From assembly GCF_023091745.1 (NCBI RefSeq), contig NC_068920.1, positions 122,048,622 through 122,112,621 on the forward strand: a stretch of 64,000 bases of DNA. Reading direction: 5' to 3'. The notes beneath the pieces are model-generated. The model did no database searches and was not told the DNA's origin. It was given only the letters and a program-made list of their open reading frames with translations. A program made the translations under genes and the position numbers. The stretch comes from Budorcas taxicolor (taxonomy: Eukaryota > Chordata > Mammalia > Artiodactyla > Bovidae). Positions 10,449 through 21,540 of this stretch are shown piece by piece; the first letter of the stretch is position 1; each line of letters starts with the position of its first letter.

Positions 10449-10659
10449 TTACAATATTCTTGGAATATTATACTATTTTATGTTCAGCATCTTCTCAGTA
10501 TAATGTCTATGAAATTCATCCTTATTATTGGATTAGTTTTTTATAATTGCTCTTATTATCACATATGTTTATCTTTTCTCTTGTTGATGGACATTTGGCT
10601 AATGCAAGGTTTTAGTTATGGAGAATAAAGCTGCTAAGAACATTGTTACATAAAACTAC
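10449..10659 (+). repeat. L1M 3' UTR-like relic
   Basis: Contains 'gttgatggacatttggctaa' and 'gaataaagctgctaagaaca', a signature of the L1M 3' UTR. It probably continues the 8920-9555 relics across the SINE and minisatellite. Confidence 0.6.
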
Positions 10660-10921
10660 CAATGGTTAAGTCTCTTAAGTTGCACGTCTTTTATAAAGTT
10701 GCTGTGAACAGTGAACTAGCAAATACTGAATGATTACTCTGAGAGGAAACACAAGGTAAGTTTCTGAGAGTGTCTGGTCCTAACATTTTAGTCAACTGAT
10801 CAGTACATAACCATGTTTTATGTGCACTTCTTCTTAAAGACACCTTATTTAATATGTACTGTTGATCCATTAACATTGAACTCACAGTCAACAGCACTAT
10901 AACTCATGCCAAATGAAGCTT

Positions 10922-11994
10922 CAGTTCAGTTCAGTCACTCAGTCATGTCTGACTCTTTCCAACCCCATGGAAAGCAGCACTCCAGGCTTCCCTGTCCATC
11001 AGCAGCTCCCGGCGTTTGCTCAAACTCATGTCCATCAACTCGGTGATGCCATCCAACCATCTTATCCTCTGTCTTCCTCTTCTCCTCCTGCCTTCAATCC
11101 TTCCCAGCAGTAGGGTCTTTTCAAATGAGTTAGTTCTTCGCATCCGGTGGCCAGAGTATCGGAGTTTCAGCTTTACCATCAGTCCTTCCAATGAATATTC
11201 GGGACTGATCTCCTTTAGGATGGACTGGTTGGATCTCCTTGCACCAAGGTACTCTCAAGAGTCTTCTCCAACACCACAGTTCAAAAGCATCAATTCTTCG
11301 GTGCTCAGGTTTCTTTCTTTTTTTTTTTTTAATTTAAATTTTATTTTTTTACTTTACAATACTGTATTGGTTTTCCCATACATTGACATGAATCCACCAC
11401 AGGTGTACATGAGTTCCCAACCCTGAACCCCCCTCCCACCACCCTCCCCATATCATCTCTCTGGGTCATCCCAGTGCACCAGCCCCAAGCATCCTATATC
11501 CTGTATCAAACCTAGACTAGCGATTCATTTCTTACATGATAGTATACATGTTTCAATGCCATTCTCCCAAATCATCCCACCCTTTCCCTCTCCCACAGGG
11601 TCCAAAAGTCTGTTCTTTACATCTGTGTCTCCTTTGCTGTCTCACATACAGGGTCATCATTACCATCTTTCTAAATTCCATATATATGTGTTAGTATACT
11701 GTAATGGTGTTTTTCTTTCTGGCTTACTTCACTCTGTATAATCAGCTCCAGTTTCATCCACCTCATTAGAACTGATTCAAATGTATTCTTTTAATGGCTG
11801 AGCAATACTCCATAGTGTATATGTACCACAGCTTTCTTATCCATTCGTCTGCTGATGGACATCTAGGTTGCTTCCATGTCCTGGCTATTATAAACAGTGC
11901 TGCGATCTCAGGTTTCTTTATAGTCCAACTCTCACATCCATACATGACCCCTGGAAAAACCATAGCTTTGACTAGACGGACCCTTGTTGGCATT
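10922..11994 (-). mobile_element. BovB LINE, 5' truncated, split by L1
   Basis: Antisense BovB 3' end from the cagttcagttcagtcactca terminus to the C-terminal region (tagacggacccttgttggca). It is flanked by a perfect 10-bp duplication, AATGAAGCTT, at 10912-10921 and 11995-12004, within the Tigger element. An L1 inserted at 11317-11906 splits it. The remaining BovB sequence is about 480 bp. Confidence 0.93.
11317..11906 (-). mobile_element. ruminant L1 3' end inserted in BovB
   Basis: 590 bp of L1 in antisense: it starts with the T-run complement of the poly(A) tail, includes acaatactgtattggttttc, and ends at a 5' truncation within 'ggctattataaacagtgctg'. A perfect 13-bp duplication CTCAGGTTTCTTT flanks it (11304-11316 and 11907-11919). 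Confidence 0.93.
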
Positions 11995-12039
11995 AATGAA
12001 GCTTATCTAACACGTATTTTCTCCAAAGGAAACATCACA

Positions 12040-12095
12040 CTTTTCTTCTACTTAGGAACACTAGACAGCACCTCAGTACTATGTTTGTGGGCCAT
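12040..12095 (-). pseudogene. Tigger transposase N-terminal remnant
   Basis: The minus-strand ATG at 12095 opens MAHKHSTEVLSSVPK, matching the start of Tigger-family transposases (N-terminal helix-turn-helix region), then a TAG stop. Nothing further is intact. The downstream coding part is missing, as in the short deleted family members. Confidence 0.6.
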
Positions 12096-12383
12096 TTTGA
12101 ACAAAATCACCAATGAAAAGCACAAAAATCTGAAAAATTTGGCACTAAATGGACCACGAAAAGGACGCTGGTTGACAGTGTGAGAGTTGAAAGAAGGCAG
12201 AGCATTGGCTCACTCAGTCGTAGCTAGGAATGTGAGCACTGAGTGACTCAAATTTTGGCTGCTGTTCATATGGTTACAAATGATCTGCAAAGTCACTATG
12301 AGTATTGATCTGAGGGTTCAAGTAAGTTTTAGTGAGTAGGTAAGTTCACAAATATGTACTGCACAAATAATAAGGATCAACTG

Positions 12384-12952
12384 GATATGTAAAACAGGGT
12401 TCTCATCTCTTCCCAATGGCTAGAATTGGGACAAAAAAAAAAAAAGAAAAAGAAGTGGTGCTGGAAAAATATTATATATGTTTAAAGAAAGCAACTTGGC
12501 TAATAAGATTATCATTACTATAGACAGCTACATTGTAGTTTCTGACTGGGCAAATTTCATAATATTTAGGAAAATTGTGAACAGTAATTCTTACCTCTTA
12601 GAAGATTAGAATTCAAGAAAGTGCTGTCACTCAGAAGTAGTTTTACTGATTGAAAAGAAAGGTAAAGGATTTCAGTAAAAGGATTCAGTAAAAAAGTCTT
12701 GTCTGTACACATAAAATAGTAGGATTGATATAAGATAATAAGCCCTTGTAACTGCAGGTTCATTTGAACTTTTATTTACTCCTTTTCTAATTTTCATTGT
12801 TCAGTTAGAACAGTTATGAGATGATTTTGCTATCCAGAACAATTTGTTACTATTCACTCCTCAATCATAGCTATCTACCCTCATCTTTTACTGTCCAATT
12901 CCAGATCCCAACAGATAGTAATACACTGGAGGTTTAGACTGGGCTAGGGAAG
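12384..12952. repeat. unassigned sequence, first copy of a diverged duplication
   Basis: The part from about 12640 to 12952 aligns by eye with 14059-14385 at roughly two thirds identity: both contain actgattga/ttgattga near the start, an aacttttRtttaYtc segment, and then ttcactcctca followed by taccctcat and ggaRgtttaga/ggaagattaga. No known family recognised. Confidence 0.5.
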
Positions 12953-13533
12953 TCACTGCAGATGGTGATCGCAGCCATGAAATTAAAAGACGCTTACTCC
13001 TTGGAAGAAAAGTTATGACCAACCTAGATAGCATATTCAAAAGCAGAGACATTACTTTGCCAACTAAGGTCCGTCTAGTCAAGGCTATGGTTTTTCCTGT
13101 GGTCATGTATGGATGTGAGAGTTGGACTGTGAAGAAGGCTGAGTGCCAAAGAATTGATGCTTTTGAACTGTGGTGTTGGAGAAGACTCTTGAGAGTCCCT
13201 TGGACTGCAAGGAGATCCAACCAGTCCATTCTGAAGGAGATCAGCCCTGGGATTTCTTTGGAAGGAATGATGCTAAAGCTGAAACTCCAGTACTTTGGCC
13301 ACCTCAGGCGAAGAGTTGACTCACTGGAAAAGACTCTGATGCTGGGAGGGATTGGGGACAGGAGGAGAAGGGGACGACCGAGGGTGAGATGGCTGGATGG
13401 CAGCACTGACTCTATGGACGTGAGCTGAGTGAACTCTGGGAATTGGTGATGGACAGGGAGGCCTGGCGTGCTGTGATTCATGGGGTCACAAAGAGTTGGC
13501 TACGACTGAGCGACTGAACTGAACTGAACTGAG
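12953..13533 (+). mobile_element. BovB LINE 3' part
   Basis: Sense BovB from tcactgcagatggtgatcgc to the (TGAAC)n end. It encodes part of the C-terminal region of ORF2 downstream of the reverse transcriptase, with residues YGCESWTVKKAE, FELWCWRRLLRVPW and RSNQSILKEISPG in an open frame at 13015-13428. That frame ends where one base is lost relative to other copies (gtgagctgag at about 13420). Not an active gene. Confidence 0.92.
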
Positions 13534-14999
13534 ATGATACATAATAAGAAAATCAGAACAGGTCAAGTTACTCTGAAGACAAATTCTCTTATAAGGCCAT
13601 GAGAGTCACAAGTGGTCTGATTAGTGACCCTCTGTAATGTTAAATTTGGAGTCAGATCTGAGATTTGGGAATGGTCTTCAATGAATCATTGTTGCGTCTT
13701 ACCTTCCCCCTTGGAAAAATACCTGCTATGTTGCTATCACTGAGCATTTGCCAAATACTTTCTGGGATGCTCTAATCCTTCTAGGAATACCACCTCCTTC
13801 AAGCTCTAATCCACTCTGTAGGAAAGTTTTTGAATTTCCAGACTCTAGCCTGTTGCCTCTAGATCCTGGCCAACCAACCTAACAAGTGTGTGGTTCAAGT
13901 GGTCCCTTCAATCACATGGATAACCAAACATGTCCAGGGAACAGAAGAGAATTATCACGTTAGTAGTAACATGTGCCTGATTAGATCTTGTGTGTAACTC
14001 TTCACACAGAGGGAAGAAACTACCATTAGAATTCTACTGATGTTACGATCAATGTCAAATAGTTTCTTGATTGATAAGCATAAAAAGGAACACAGGAAAA
14101 ACCTTGTTTTATAGGTACAGAGTAGTGAGATTGAGTAATAGAAATAACCAATAGTAGTGAGACTGTAAATAATTCCTTTCATAGCTTGAAATCAGTTAAA
14201 ACTTTTGTTTATTCAAGTTCTAGATTTAATTGAACCATCTGTGTATACCACATAAGTGATTTCTTTTGCTCTTCTAAACAATTGGTTGCTCTTCACTCCT
14301 CAGCAATAGGCATGTACCCTCATTTTTTATCACTACTTCCAAATTACAACGAATTATTCAACTGGAAGATTAGACAAAACAGAGTTGAAGACAAATAGAT
14401 GATACTTAAACACAAAGAAATGGAATACATAATGTAAATATTTGACTTCTATTTGCTATTTAAATGAGTTTGGTGTTAAGATTTAGAAATACAACTGCTG
14501 TGAATTTTTACTAATGACAGGCTGAATTGTCACCTTGGATATTGACACAATTGGTCACACACGAATAAAAGGCAAACATTTATACGTGAGAACACATACA
14601 AACTGGTTAACTTATATGAAACTTCAAATCTATCACTGTAAATAAAACAGAGAAAATGGATTAAAATAACAGTAAGAAAAAAAGATAGGTTATCTCAAAG
14701 ACTTAAAAGGAAAAAATTCCAATTATCTTGAGATCATATATTCGGCAATCAAAATAGGACCCACTCACCCAAAGGTAAGTGTAAAATTTCTAAGTGGCTT
14801 TAAAAAGAAAGGAGGGGGAAAGCTTTAAAAACTAGACTAAAGCTCATAATCTTTATTAGTAGAAGTTTTCTTATACTTAAGCTTATTTAAATAAACTTGA
14901 TTATTTCATTTCTGGGGGCACAGAACACTAGAAACAATAAATTTTTGCCCCAGTCTTTACGGACCCTAACATGTATTGTGTATTTACCGTGGGTGAGGG
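13534..14999. repeat. unassigned sequence, second copy of the duplication
   Basis: 14059-14385 is the second copy of the diverged duplication described at 12384-12952. Sequence right after the BovB (atgatacataataagaaaa at 13534) matches the continuation of this copy (atgatacttaaacacaaag at 14399), which shows the BovB landed inside copy one. The remainder is AT-rich and unassigned. No gene seen. Confidence 0.45.
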
Positions 15000-15180
15000 A
15001 TAGTTACAGAAATAGCTAATTTGATCCTAGGTGGTATGTATTATGAGTCCCCTCATTTCACAGAAGAGGAAACAGTTGGAGAGAAGTTGATAAACTTACC
15101 CAGGATCACACAATAGAAACAGATAGGGTCCGAACTTAAAGACAAGTGTTGTTTGACCAGAGACCACACTGTCAAAGTTC
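15000..15180 (-). repeat. MIR SINE
   Basis: Antisense MIR: 'ctcatttcacagaagaggaa', then 'cccaggatcacacaatag', then a fragment corresponding to the tRNA-like head. Decayed as expected for the family's age. Confidence 0.7.
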
Positions 15181-15347
15181 TTGTGGCAGGCATCCAGTGA
15201 TGAACAGGTCTGAGGAAGTTCCTGCTGTCACAATCTACAGGGACAAGCCAGTGTAAGAGAAGAAAGCTGGCAGGAGCAAGAAACTGACACACAGCAGAGC
15301 ACGGAAGGAGGCTGGGGACTGGGGACCACCAGACCCTTTACAGTTAT

Positions 15348-15530
15348 GATTTAGCTCTCTCTTTGCAACCATTCTGCAAGTTAGCATAAGTACTTTGCAG
15401 ATGAAGAAGTCAAAACTGTAAAGAGCTAAACAAATTTCCCCCAATTGTATAATTCACCAATAGCGGACCTGGGATTGGAATCCACATCTGCATGACATGA
15501 AAGCTGAATTCCTTGCTCCTACACATCACT
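15348..15530 (-). repeat. MIR SINE
   Basis: Second antisense MIR: 'ttgcagatgaagaagtcaaa', 'aatttcccccaattgtataa', 'cctgggattggaatccacat'. It lies 170 bases right of another MIR in the same orientation. Confidence 0.65.
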
Positions 15531-15537
15531 TCTTGTT

Positions 15538-15592
15538 GTTGTCCAGTGTTCAGTCATGTCCAACTCTTTGGAAGCATGCCAGGCTTGTCACT
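15538..15592 (-). repeat. Bov SINE or BovB fragment
   Basis: Short piece 'gttcagtcatgtccaactct' to 'catgccaggct' of the BovB-derived SINE body. Both ends are lost. Confidence 0.65.
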
Positions 15593-17578
15593 ACTCTAAC
15601 AAAACGCTGCAAGCCCAGGAGCATAGACACCATTCAGTCTAGTCCACTTGGTGCAAAAGGAGACAGTCCTGTACATACTACACCAGGCTGTGAGGGACTT
15701 GCGCGAGGCATAAAATGGTTAAATGTAAAAGTGGGACAATAATGAATGTGTAAAAGTGATACCTGAACAATCAAGAACCAGTTACATTATGCTGATTACT
15801 CTGTTTAAGAAAATGTATAGCATATTTTAAAAAATCTAAAAATAGGCATGGTGAAAATAAAACAAATTTGTGGATTTAAAGAGATGAACTTTGAGTGTCT
15901 GGAAAATTTTTGGAATACTTCTTTTCTAATGAAACCAGATAAATAAAGTTTTCTATGTTGGGAAACAGTACAAATAGACAGGTGAAATAAAGGTTAACAC
16001 AATTTTGTGTCACAGGGTCCAACAAAAATAGTCCCAACACTTTAATACCAAGTTGGATTATGTGTTAACACTGAATGATTCAGCATCTAAAAAGTGTGTC
16101 TACAAGCTATGAGAGATTATAATTAGAGGAATTAAAGCTTTTAGGAAAGTAAAATAATTGGATTTCCCCTCAACCATACTTTCATGAGAACAAAAGGACA
16201 TTGGGTATTCTTCCAAGACTTCTGAATTTAAAATTCAGGTAGTCAGTGCCAAGCAAACAGAGGATTTACATTAGAGAACAATATTCGTGGCATGTATTAA
16301 TCCAATGTTTAACTATGTTTCCTACACTGTCCCATGTATGGCGCTGTATTGATGATTGTCTTGTAATGATAATGTACGTTCTGAGCTATAAAAAGGCAAA
16401 AAGTTAAAAACTATAATCAGTGTAATTTGGGAGTAATACATTTGCTTCTGTCTTTTAAAAATTAGCCAACTGTTGCTTAACTAATACATTTCAGATGACA
16501 CAAACATTAGAAGACTTTATTCTCAGGCCTATTCAAGGGAGCATTTGAAAAAAAATTATAGAAAGTAGTTCTAGAAATATAAAAAATTATAATTTTTCCA
16601 TGGCATATTAGTTGTATTGACCTGAAAGCTCTTTTAAAGTCCTATGTCCTGCTTAGGTGTTTGATGCATTTTTTATGAAAAAATTTAATAATTTAAAAAT
16701 TGCTACAAAGAATTTTTCAATTGGCTAATGATCATAGACAAGACTCAAACAAACAAAAATATTACTTGTTACTGAGTAGCTTTAATATTTTACTGTGTTG
16801 CAAGAAAACAATGTGTGGGAGATAATTACTTAATTTCCACCTATATATTTGTGTGCTCAAAAGTGCACTTCAAAAACATAATCACAAATAAGGGTTATGT
16901 TTTGTTCAAGCCCTCTTGCTAACTGTAGGGGATTTTCCAAAAAGATCAAAGAAATGGATTTAGTTTAAAGTACAAGAGAAAGAAAAACATTTTCTTCCTG
17001 AGTTTTCACATGGTGGAAGGAAGATGTATAGCTACAATTACTTTCTGTAAAATTTCCAGGACAGTTCCAGTGTTAACATTCCCTTTTGAAACTATGCTAA
17101 GCCATTCACTTTGATTTTTGCTTTAAAATATTTGGACACCATAGAGGGTAATGGTCTAATATTTTTAGGAAAATATTACTTTTACTTTGATTCCTAACAA
17201 TATTTATGAATAGCAAACAGTTTGTAAATATAGGTCCCACACTCATTTAGATACTTAGAACATTTAATTAATAAAAAAATTAATGATTTTGAGTAGGTCT
17301 TTCTTTTGATGGACTTCTGAAATTTTACAAAATATGATTTGAGTTTATAACAATAAAGAGAGATTACTTATGAACTTTCTCAGGCCAAAAATACTCTGAA
17401 AGGTCTTTCTTCCAGCCTTGGTATAAATATATATAGTGCATATATACTAATTAATCTGTAAGTTAGAAAGACTCCATTGTCTATTATTAGGACAACATTT
17501 CAACATGTAAGGTGATATATTTCCCCTTTTAAAAACATTTACTGTAATTATATCTTCCAGGGAATCATTTAAATGTTG
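15593..17578. other. no gene seen; AT-rich
   Basis: Two kilobases of strongly AT-rich DNA without a repeat family that I recognise, with no ORF above background. A candidate stretch for conserved non-coding elements, but that cannot be judged without an alignment. Confidence 0.45.
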
Positions 17579-17916
17579 AATGGACTGCAAGAAGATCCAA
17601 CCAGTCCATCCTAAAGGAGATCAGTCCTGAGTGTTCATTGGAAGGACTGATGGTAAAGCTGAAACTCCAAAACTTGGGCCACCTGATACGAAGCACTGAC
17701 TCACTTGAAAAGACTGTGTTGCTGGGAAAGATTGAAGGCAGGAGGAGAAGGGGACAAAAGAGGATGAGATGGTTGGATGGCATTATTGATTCAATGGACA
17801 TGAGTTTGAGTAAACTCCGGGAGCTGGTGATGGACAGGGAGGCCTGGCGAGCTGCAGTCCCTGAGGTCTCAAAAGAGTCGGACATGACTGAGTGACTGAA
17901 CTGAACTGAACTGAAG
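17579..17916 (+). mobile_element. BovB LINE 3' end
   Basis: Sense BovB from atggactgcaagaagatcca to the gaactgaactgaactgaa terminus, 338 bp. The frame covers the last part of ORF2 (KLKLQNLGHLIR, RRRRGQKRMRWLDG) and stays open to near the 3' end. Confidence 0.93.
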
Positions 17917-18011
17917 ATAGACTTCGTCAAAGCAACGATTGATCAATTGGCCTAGAATGATACTTCACACACTCAGAAGAGGCTCAGAGAGTAGTTCAAA
18001 AAAAATAAGCC

Positions 18012-18163
18012 ACTGTTTTCACTGTTTCCCCAACTATCTTCCATGAAGTGATGGGACCGGATGCCATGATCTTGGTTTTCTGAATGTTGAGCTTTAAGCC
18101 AACTTTTTCACTCTCCTCTTTTACTTTCATCAAGAGGCTCTTCAGTTCTTCACTTTCTGCCAG
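18012..18163 (-). mobile_element. internal BovB fragment between direct repeats
   Basis: Antisense BovB piece lacking both ends: 'ttcactgtttccccaactat' to 'cttcactttctgcca', covering the region just downstream of the reverse transcriptase YADD box. Flanks carry a 17-bp direct repeat with one mismatch, AGAGGCTCAGAGAGTAG at 17978-17994 and AGAGACTCAGAGAGTAG at 18167-18183. A tandem 'agagtagagactc' lies next to the right copy. Confidence 0.85.
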
Positions 18164-18183
18164 AGTAGAGACTCAGAGAGTAG

Positions 18184-19512
18184 AGACTCATTAAAAGAAC
18201 GTGATGTCCTATTTTCTTCCCCTTTAAAGGAAAAGAAGCATTTTAGCAGGAATATAAAGGCAGAGCATACCTATTTCTCGTTTATTAAGGATAAGGTTGA
18301 AAGGGAAGATTACCTCCACCTGCTTGACATCTTCTCAGAAAAGACTAATCTTTTACTTTCCTTTTTCTCCTTACAACTTTTAGTTGGTTCACATGTTCCA
18401 GACCTCAAGGGACAATGTCATCTTTCATTTTTAATGTGGCATGTCCTCAATTTCCTAATGACCATGCACACACAATGGGTGTAATATTGGTGGCTCCTAA
18501 GACACACCTGTCTTTGTGTCATACTTATTACATATATCTTGTGTAACAATTATGACATACTTTTCATGTCTCAAATAAAGATTAAAAAAATTTTTTGAGA
18601 TAATGCATATAGATCTCTTAAAAATTATGCATATATGTATGCATATATATACACAGAAATTTATATATTAGTGTCATTATTATGACTCATAGTTTGACCC
18701 CAAATGTATTTTTTAATGACAAAATCATACACATGTAGCAAAGAAGGAAGCTCTTAAACCAACTACATAATCATATAGAATGGATCTAACAGCTGCCTCA
18801 GAAACCTCAGGACTCAACTCAAGGCTGGGGACTGGAAATGAGAGAGCATTTCTGTTTATATTTGATTTCCTGGCTCCATGTCTTTATATAACTAAGAAAT
18901 GATATGAATTCACATAATCATGGCCAAAAGCCAAGTCTTCTACAAGCGCTGGTGAGTGTATGTTTATGTTCATGACTAGATATATTAAAGATTCCTATCT
19001 TTTTAATTCATAAGCTTTTGTGTCTGAACAGAAAAAAATACAATGCAATGTTTGCCTTAAAATATGTGGATTAAATGTGGTGCTTCTAAACAGAAGCCCT
19101 GTCTTTCTCACTCTGGAGAAAATTTGTTATTCTCCTTAACTAATTTTTCCCCTTTGAGTCAAGGGACACTGTGACTTGACAATGTTTTCCTTGTAGGTAT
19201 TTTAAATAATATACTATAAAATAACATACAGTAAATTAAAATTAATTAAATAGGGAAATATTTAAGAATAAAACTTTTAGACTACGCTCTTGAAATTTAG
19301 ATAATACTCTTCCTTGAAGTTTTAATGAGCTTCAAAATTTGTAAATGTTTTGCCCTTTCTTATAAAATATCATCCAACATGTAATTGAAAAATAAAAACT
19401 TACATATTACAATATTATTGTGTCTATTCATCATATGCGATGCACTACTCTATGTGATTGAGCAATTTAATCTGAAAGTGTCATGAGGCCACTGTTATCT
19501 GCTTATGACAGT
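18184..19512. other. no gene seen; AT-rich
   Basis: AT-rich, with an ATGCATATA-rich patch at about 18605-18660. No repeat or exon recognised. Confidence 0.4.
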
Positions 19513-19804
19513 TACAGCAAGATGGATGCAACTAGAGATTATCATACTAAGTGAAGTAAGTCAGGAAGAGAAAGACAAATGCCGTATGATACTGCATTTG
19601 TGGAATCTAAAATCTGACACAAATCAATCTATCTATGAAACAGAAACAGAATCGGAGACATAGAGAACAGACTGGCGGCTGCCAAGAGGGAAGGAGATGG
19701 GAGCAGGTTGGATTGGGAGTTCAGGATTAGTAGATGCAAATTGTATATATAGAGTGGGATAAGCAATACGGTCCTACTGTATAGCACAGGGAACTATATT
19801 CAAT

Positions 19805-20648
19805 CAGTTCAGTTCAGCCATTCAGTCATGTCCAACTCTTTGCGACCCCATGGACTGCAGCAAGCCTCCCTGTCCATCACCAGCTCCCGGAGTTTACTCA
19901 AACTCATGTCAGTTGAGTCAGTGATGCCATCCAACCATCTCATCCTCTGTCGTCCCCTTCACCTCCTGCCTTTAATCTTTCCCAGCATCAGGGTCTTTTC
20001 CAATGAGTCAGTTCTTTGCATCAGGTGGCCAAAGGATTGGAGTTTCAGCTCCAGCATCATTCCTTCCAAAGAACACCCAGGACTGATTTCCTTTAGGATG
20101 GACTGGTTGGATCTCCTTGCAGTCCAAGGGACTCTCAAGAGTCTTCTCCAACACCACAGTTCAAAAGCATCAATTCTTCAGCACTTAGCTTTCTTTATAG
20201 TCCAACTCTCACATCCATACACGACTACTGGAAATACCATAGCTTTGACCAGACAGACCTTTGTTGGCAAAGTAATGTCACTGCTTTTTAATATACTATT
20301 TAGGTTGGTCATAACTTTTCTTCCAAGGAGCAAGCATCTTTTAATTGCATGGCTGTAGTCACCATCTGCAGTGATTTTGGAGCTCCACAAAATAAAGAAA
20401 ATAAAGTCTCTCACTGTTTCCACTGTTTCCCCTTCTATTTCTCATGAAGTGATGGGACCAGATGCCATGATCTTTGTTTTCTGAATGTTGAGCTTTAAGC
20501 CAACTTTTTCACTCTCGTCTTTCACTTTCATCAAGAGGCTTTTTAGTTCCTCTTCACTTTCTGCCATAAGGGTGGTGTCATCTGCATAACTGAGGTTATT
20601 GATATTTCTCCCGGCAATCTTGATTCCAGCTTGTGCTTCATCCAGCCC
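19805..20648 (-). mobile_element. BovB LINE, 844 bp
   Basis: Antisense BovB from the cagttcagttcag terminus through the C-terminal region into the reverse transcriptase (the complement of the YADD box lies near 20575-20590). It stops at cttcatccagccc. The L1 resumes exactly where it left off, with only CAAT shared at the two edges, so any target duplication is very short. Confidence 0.92.
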
Positions 20649-20700
20649 AATATCCTGTGATAAACCATAAAGGGAAGGAATATGAAAAAAAGTATGTGTG

Positions 20701-20717
20701 TATATATATATATATAT
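20701..20717. repeat. (TA)n microsatellite
   Basis: 17-base TA run inside the L1 3' UTR, a position where this L1 family often carries TA repeats. Confidence 0.85.
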
Positions 20718-20739
20718 GTATGTATAACTGAGTAACTTT

Positions 20740-21053
20740 CAGTTCAGTCACTCAGTCATGTCCAACTCTTTGTGACCCCATGGACTGCAGCATGCCAGGC
20801 CTCCCTGTCCATCTACCTCCTGCCACCTCCCAGAGTTTACTCAAACTCATGTCCATTGAGTCAGTGATGTCATCCGGCCATCTCATCCTCTGTCGTCCCC
20901 TTTTCCGCCTGCCTTCAATCTTTCCCAGCATCAAGGTCTTTTCAAATGAGTCAGTTCTTCACATCAGGTGGCCCAAGTGTTGGAGTTTCAGCTTCAGCAT
21001 CAGTCCTTCCAGTGAATATTCAGGACTGATTTCCTTTAGGATGGGCTGGTTGG
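20740..21053 (-). mobile_element. BovB LINE, 314 bp
   Basis: Second antisense BovB in the same L1, from cagttcagtcactcagtc to ggatgggctggttgg. It contains a local change at 20815-20830 (ctacctcctgccacctccca). Flanks show no clear duplication. Confidence 0.9.
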
Positions 21054-21125
21054 AAATACTTAACACAATATTGTAATTCAACTATACTTCAGTGAAAAAT
21101 ATTAATAAATTAAAAAAATAAAGAC

Positions 21126-21540
21126 AGTCACAACTTAGCGCATTGGTGGCTTACCAAATTTTCCCAACGTAAGTTAATGGTCTGGGCAGAGTAAGATCTT
21201 TGGCCATCCTTCAGGGTCAAAGTTCACTCTCTAGTTATGTCATCCAACCTCCCTTGGTGTTCACCGGAAAGAGTCAGCAGCAGCTCGCATAGCCCTTATT
21301 TCACCATAATTTGGTCTTGCTAAGCTCACAGCATGGCTTCTCTTTGCTGTATCTTTGAAATCTCCAGAATGCCTCTCTACTGGCTCTCACCTAAAAATGC
21401 CTCCGCCATCCACAACTCTCCTTTAGCTCTCACCCTGTCTCCTTTTCTTCCCTTTCAAGCTTCCTGAGAGAGGGTTACATTCAGTCCGTCCACTTTCTCA
21501 TCTCTCATTCCCTCCTTTATTCTCACTCCCTTTTACTTTT
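21126..21540. other. no gene seen
   Basis: Moderate GC, C/T-rich plus strand. No repeat named and no exon signal. Confidence 0.4.

Larger units (their letters stand above)
10660..12383 (-). mobile_element. Tigger-type DNA transposon (pogo superfamily), interrupted
   Basis: Short non-autonomous Tigger (Tigger1a-like) in reverse orientation. The left part (10660-10921) has tttataaagttgctgtgaac and 'cattaacattgaactcacag'. The right part (11995-12383) has 'gaagcttatctaacacg', 'aggaacactagacagcacct' and 'ggaccacgaaaaggacgctg', and ends in ggatcaactg. The transposase start codon is at 12095 on the minus strand; the frame meets a TAG after about 15 codons and has lost two bases further on, so it is dead. 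It is split by a BovB at 10922-11994. Confidence 0.75.
19513..21125 (+). mobile_element. artiodactyl L1 3' end with two BovB insertions
   Basis: Sense L1: 'aagatggatgcaactagaga', 'actaagtgaagtaagtcagg', 'tactgtatagcacagggaac', then after one BovB 'aatatcctgtgataaaccat' and the (TA)n region, then after a second BovB 'aacacaatattgtaattcaa' and the poly(A)-like end. About 460 bp of L1 remain once the BovB sequences are removed. Confidence 0.85.

Noticed and set aside
11016..11426. 136-codon ORF in the BovB/L1 junction
   Set aside because: It reads the antisense strand of BovB into the L1 T-run and is fortuitous.
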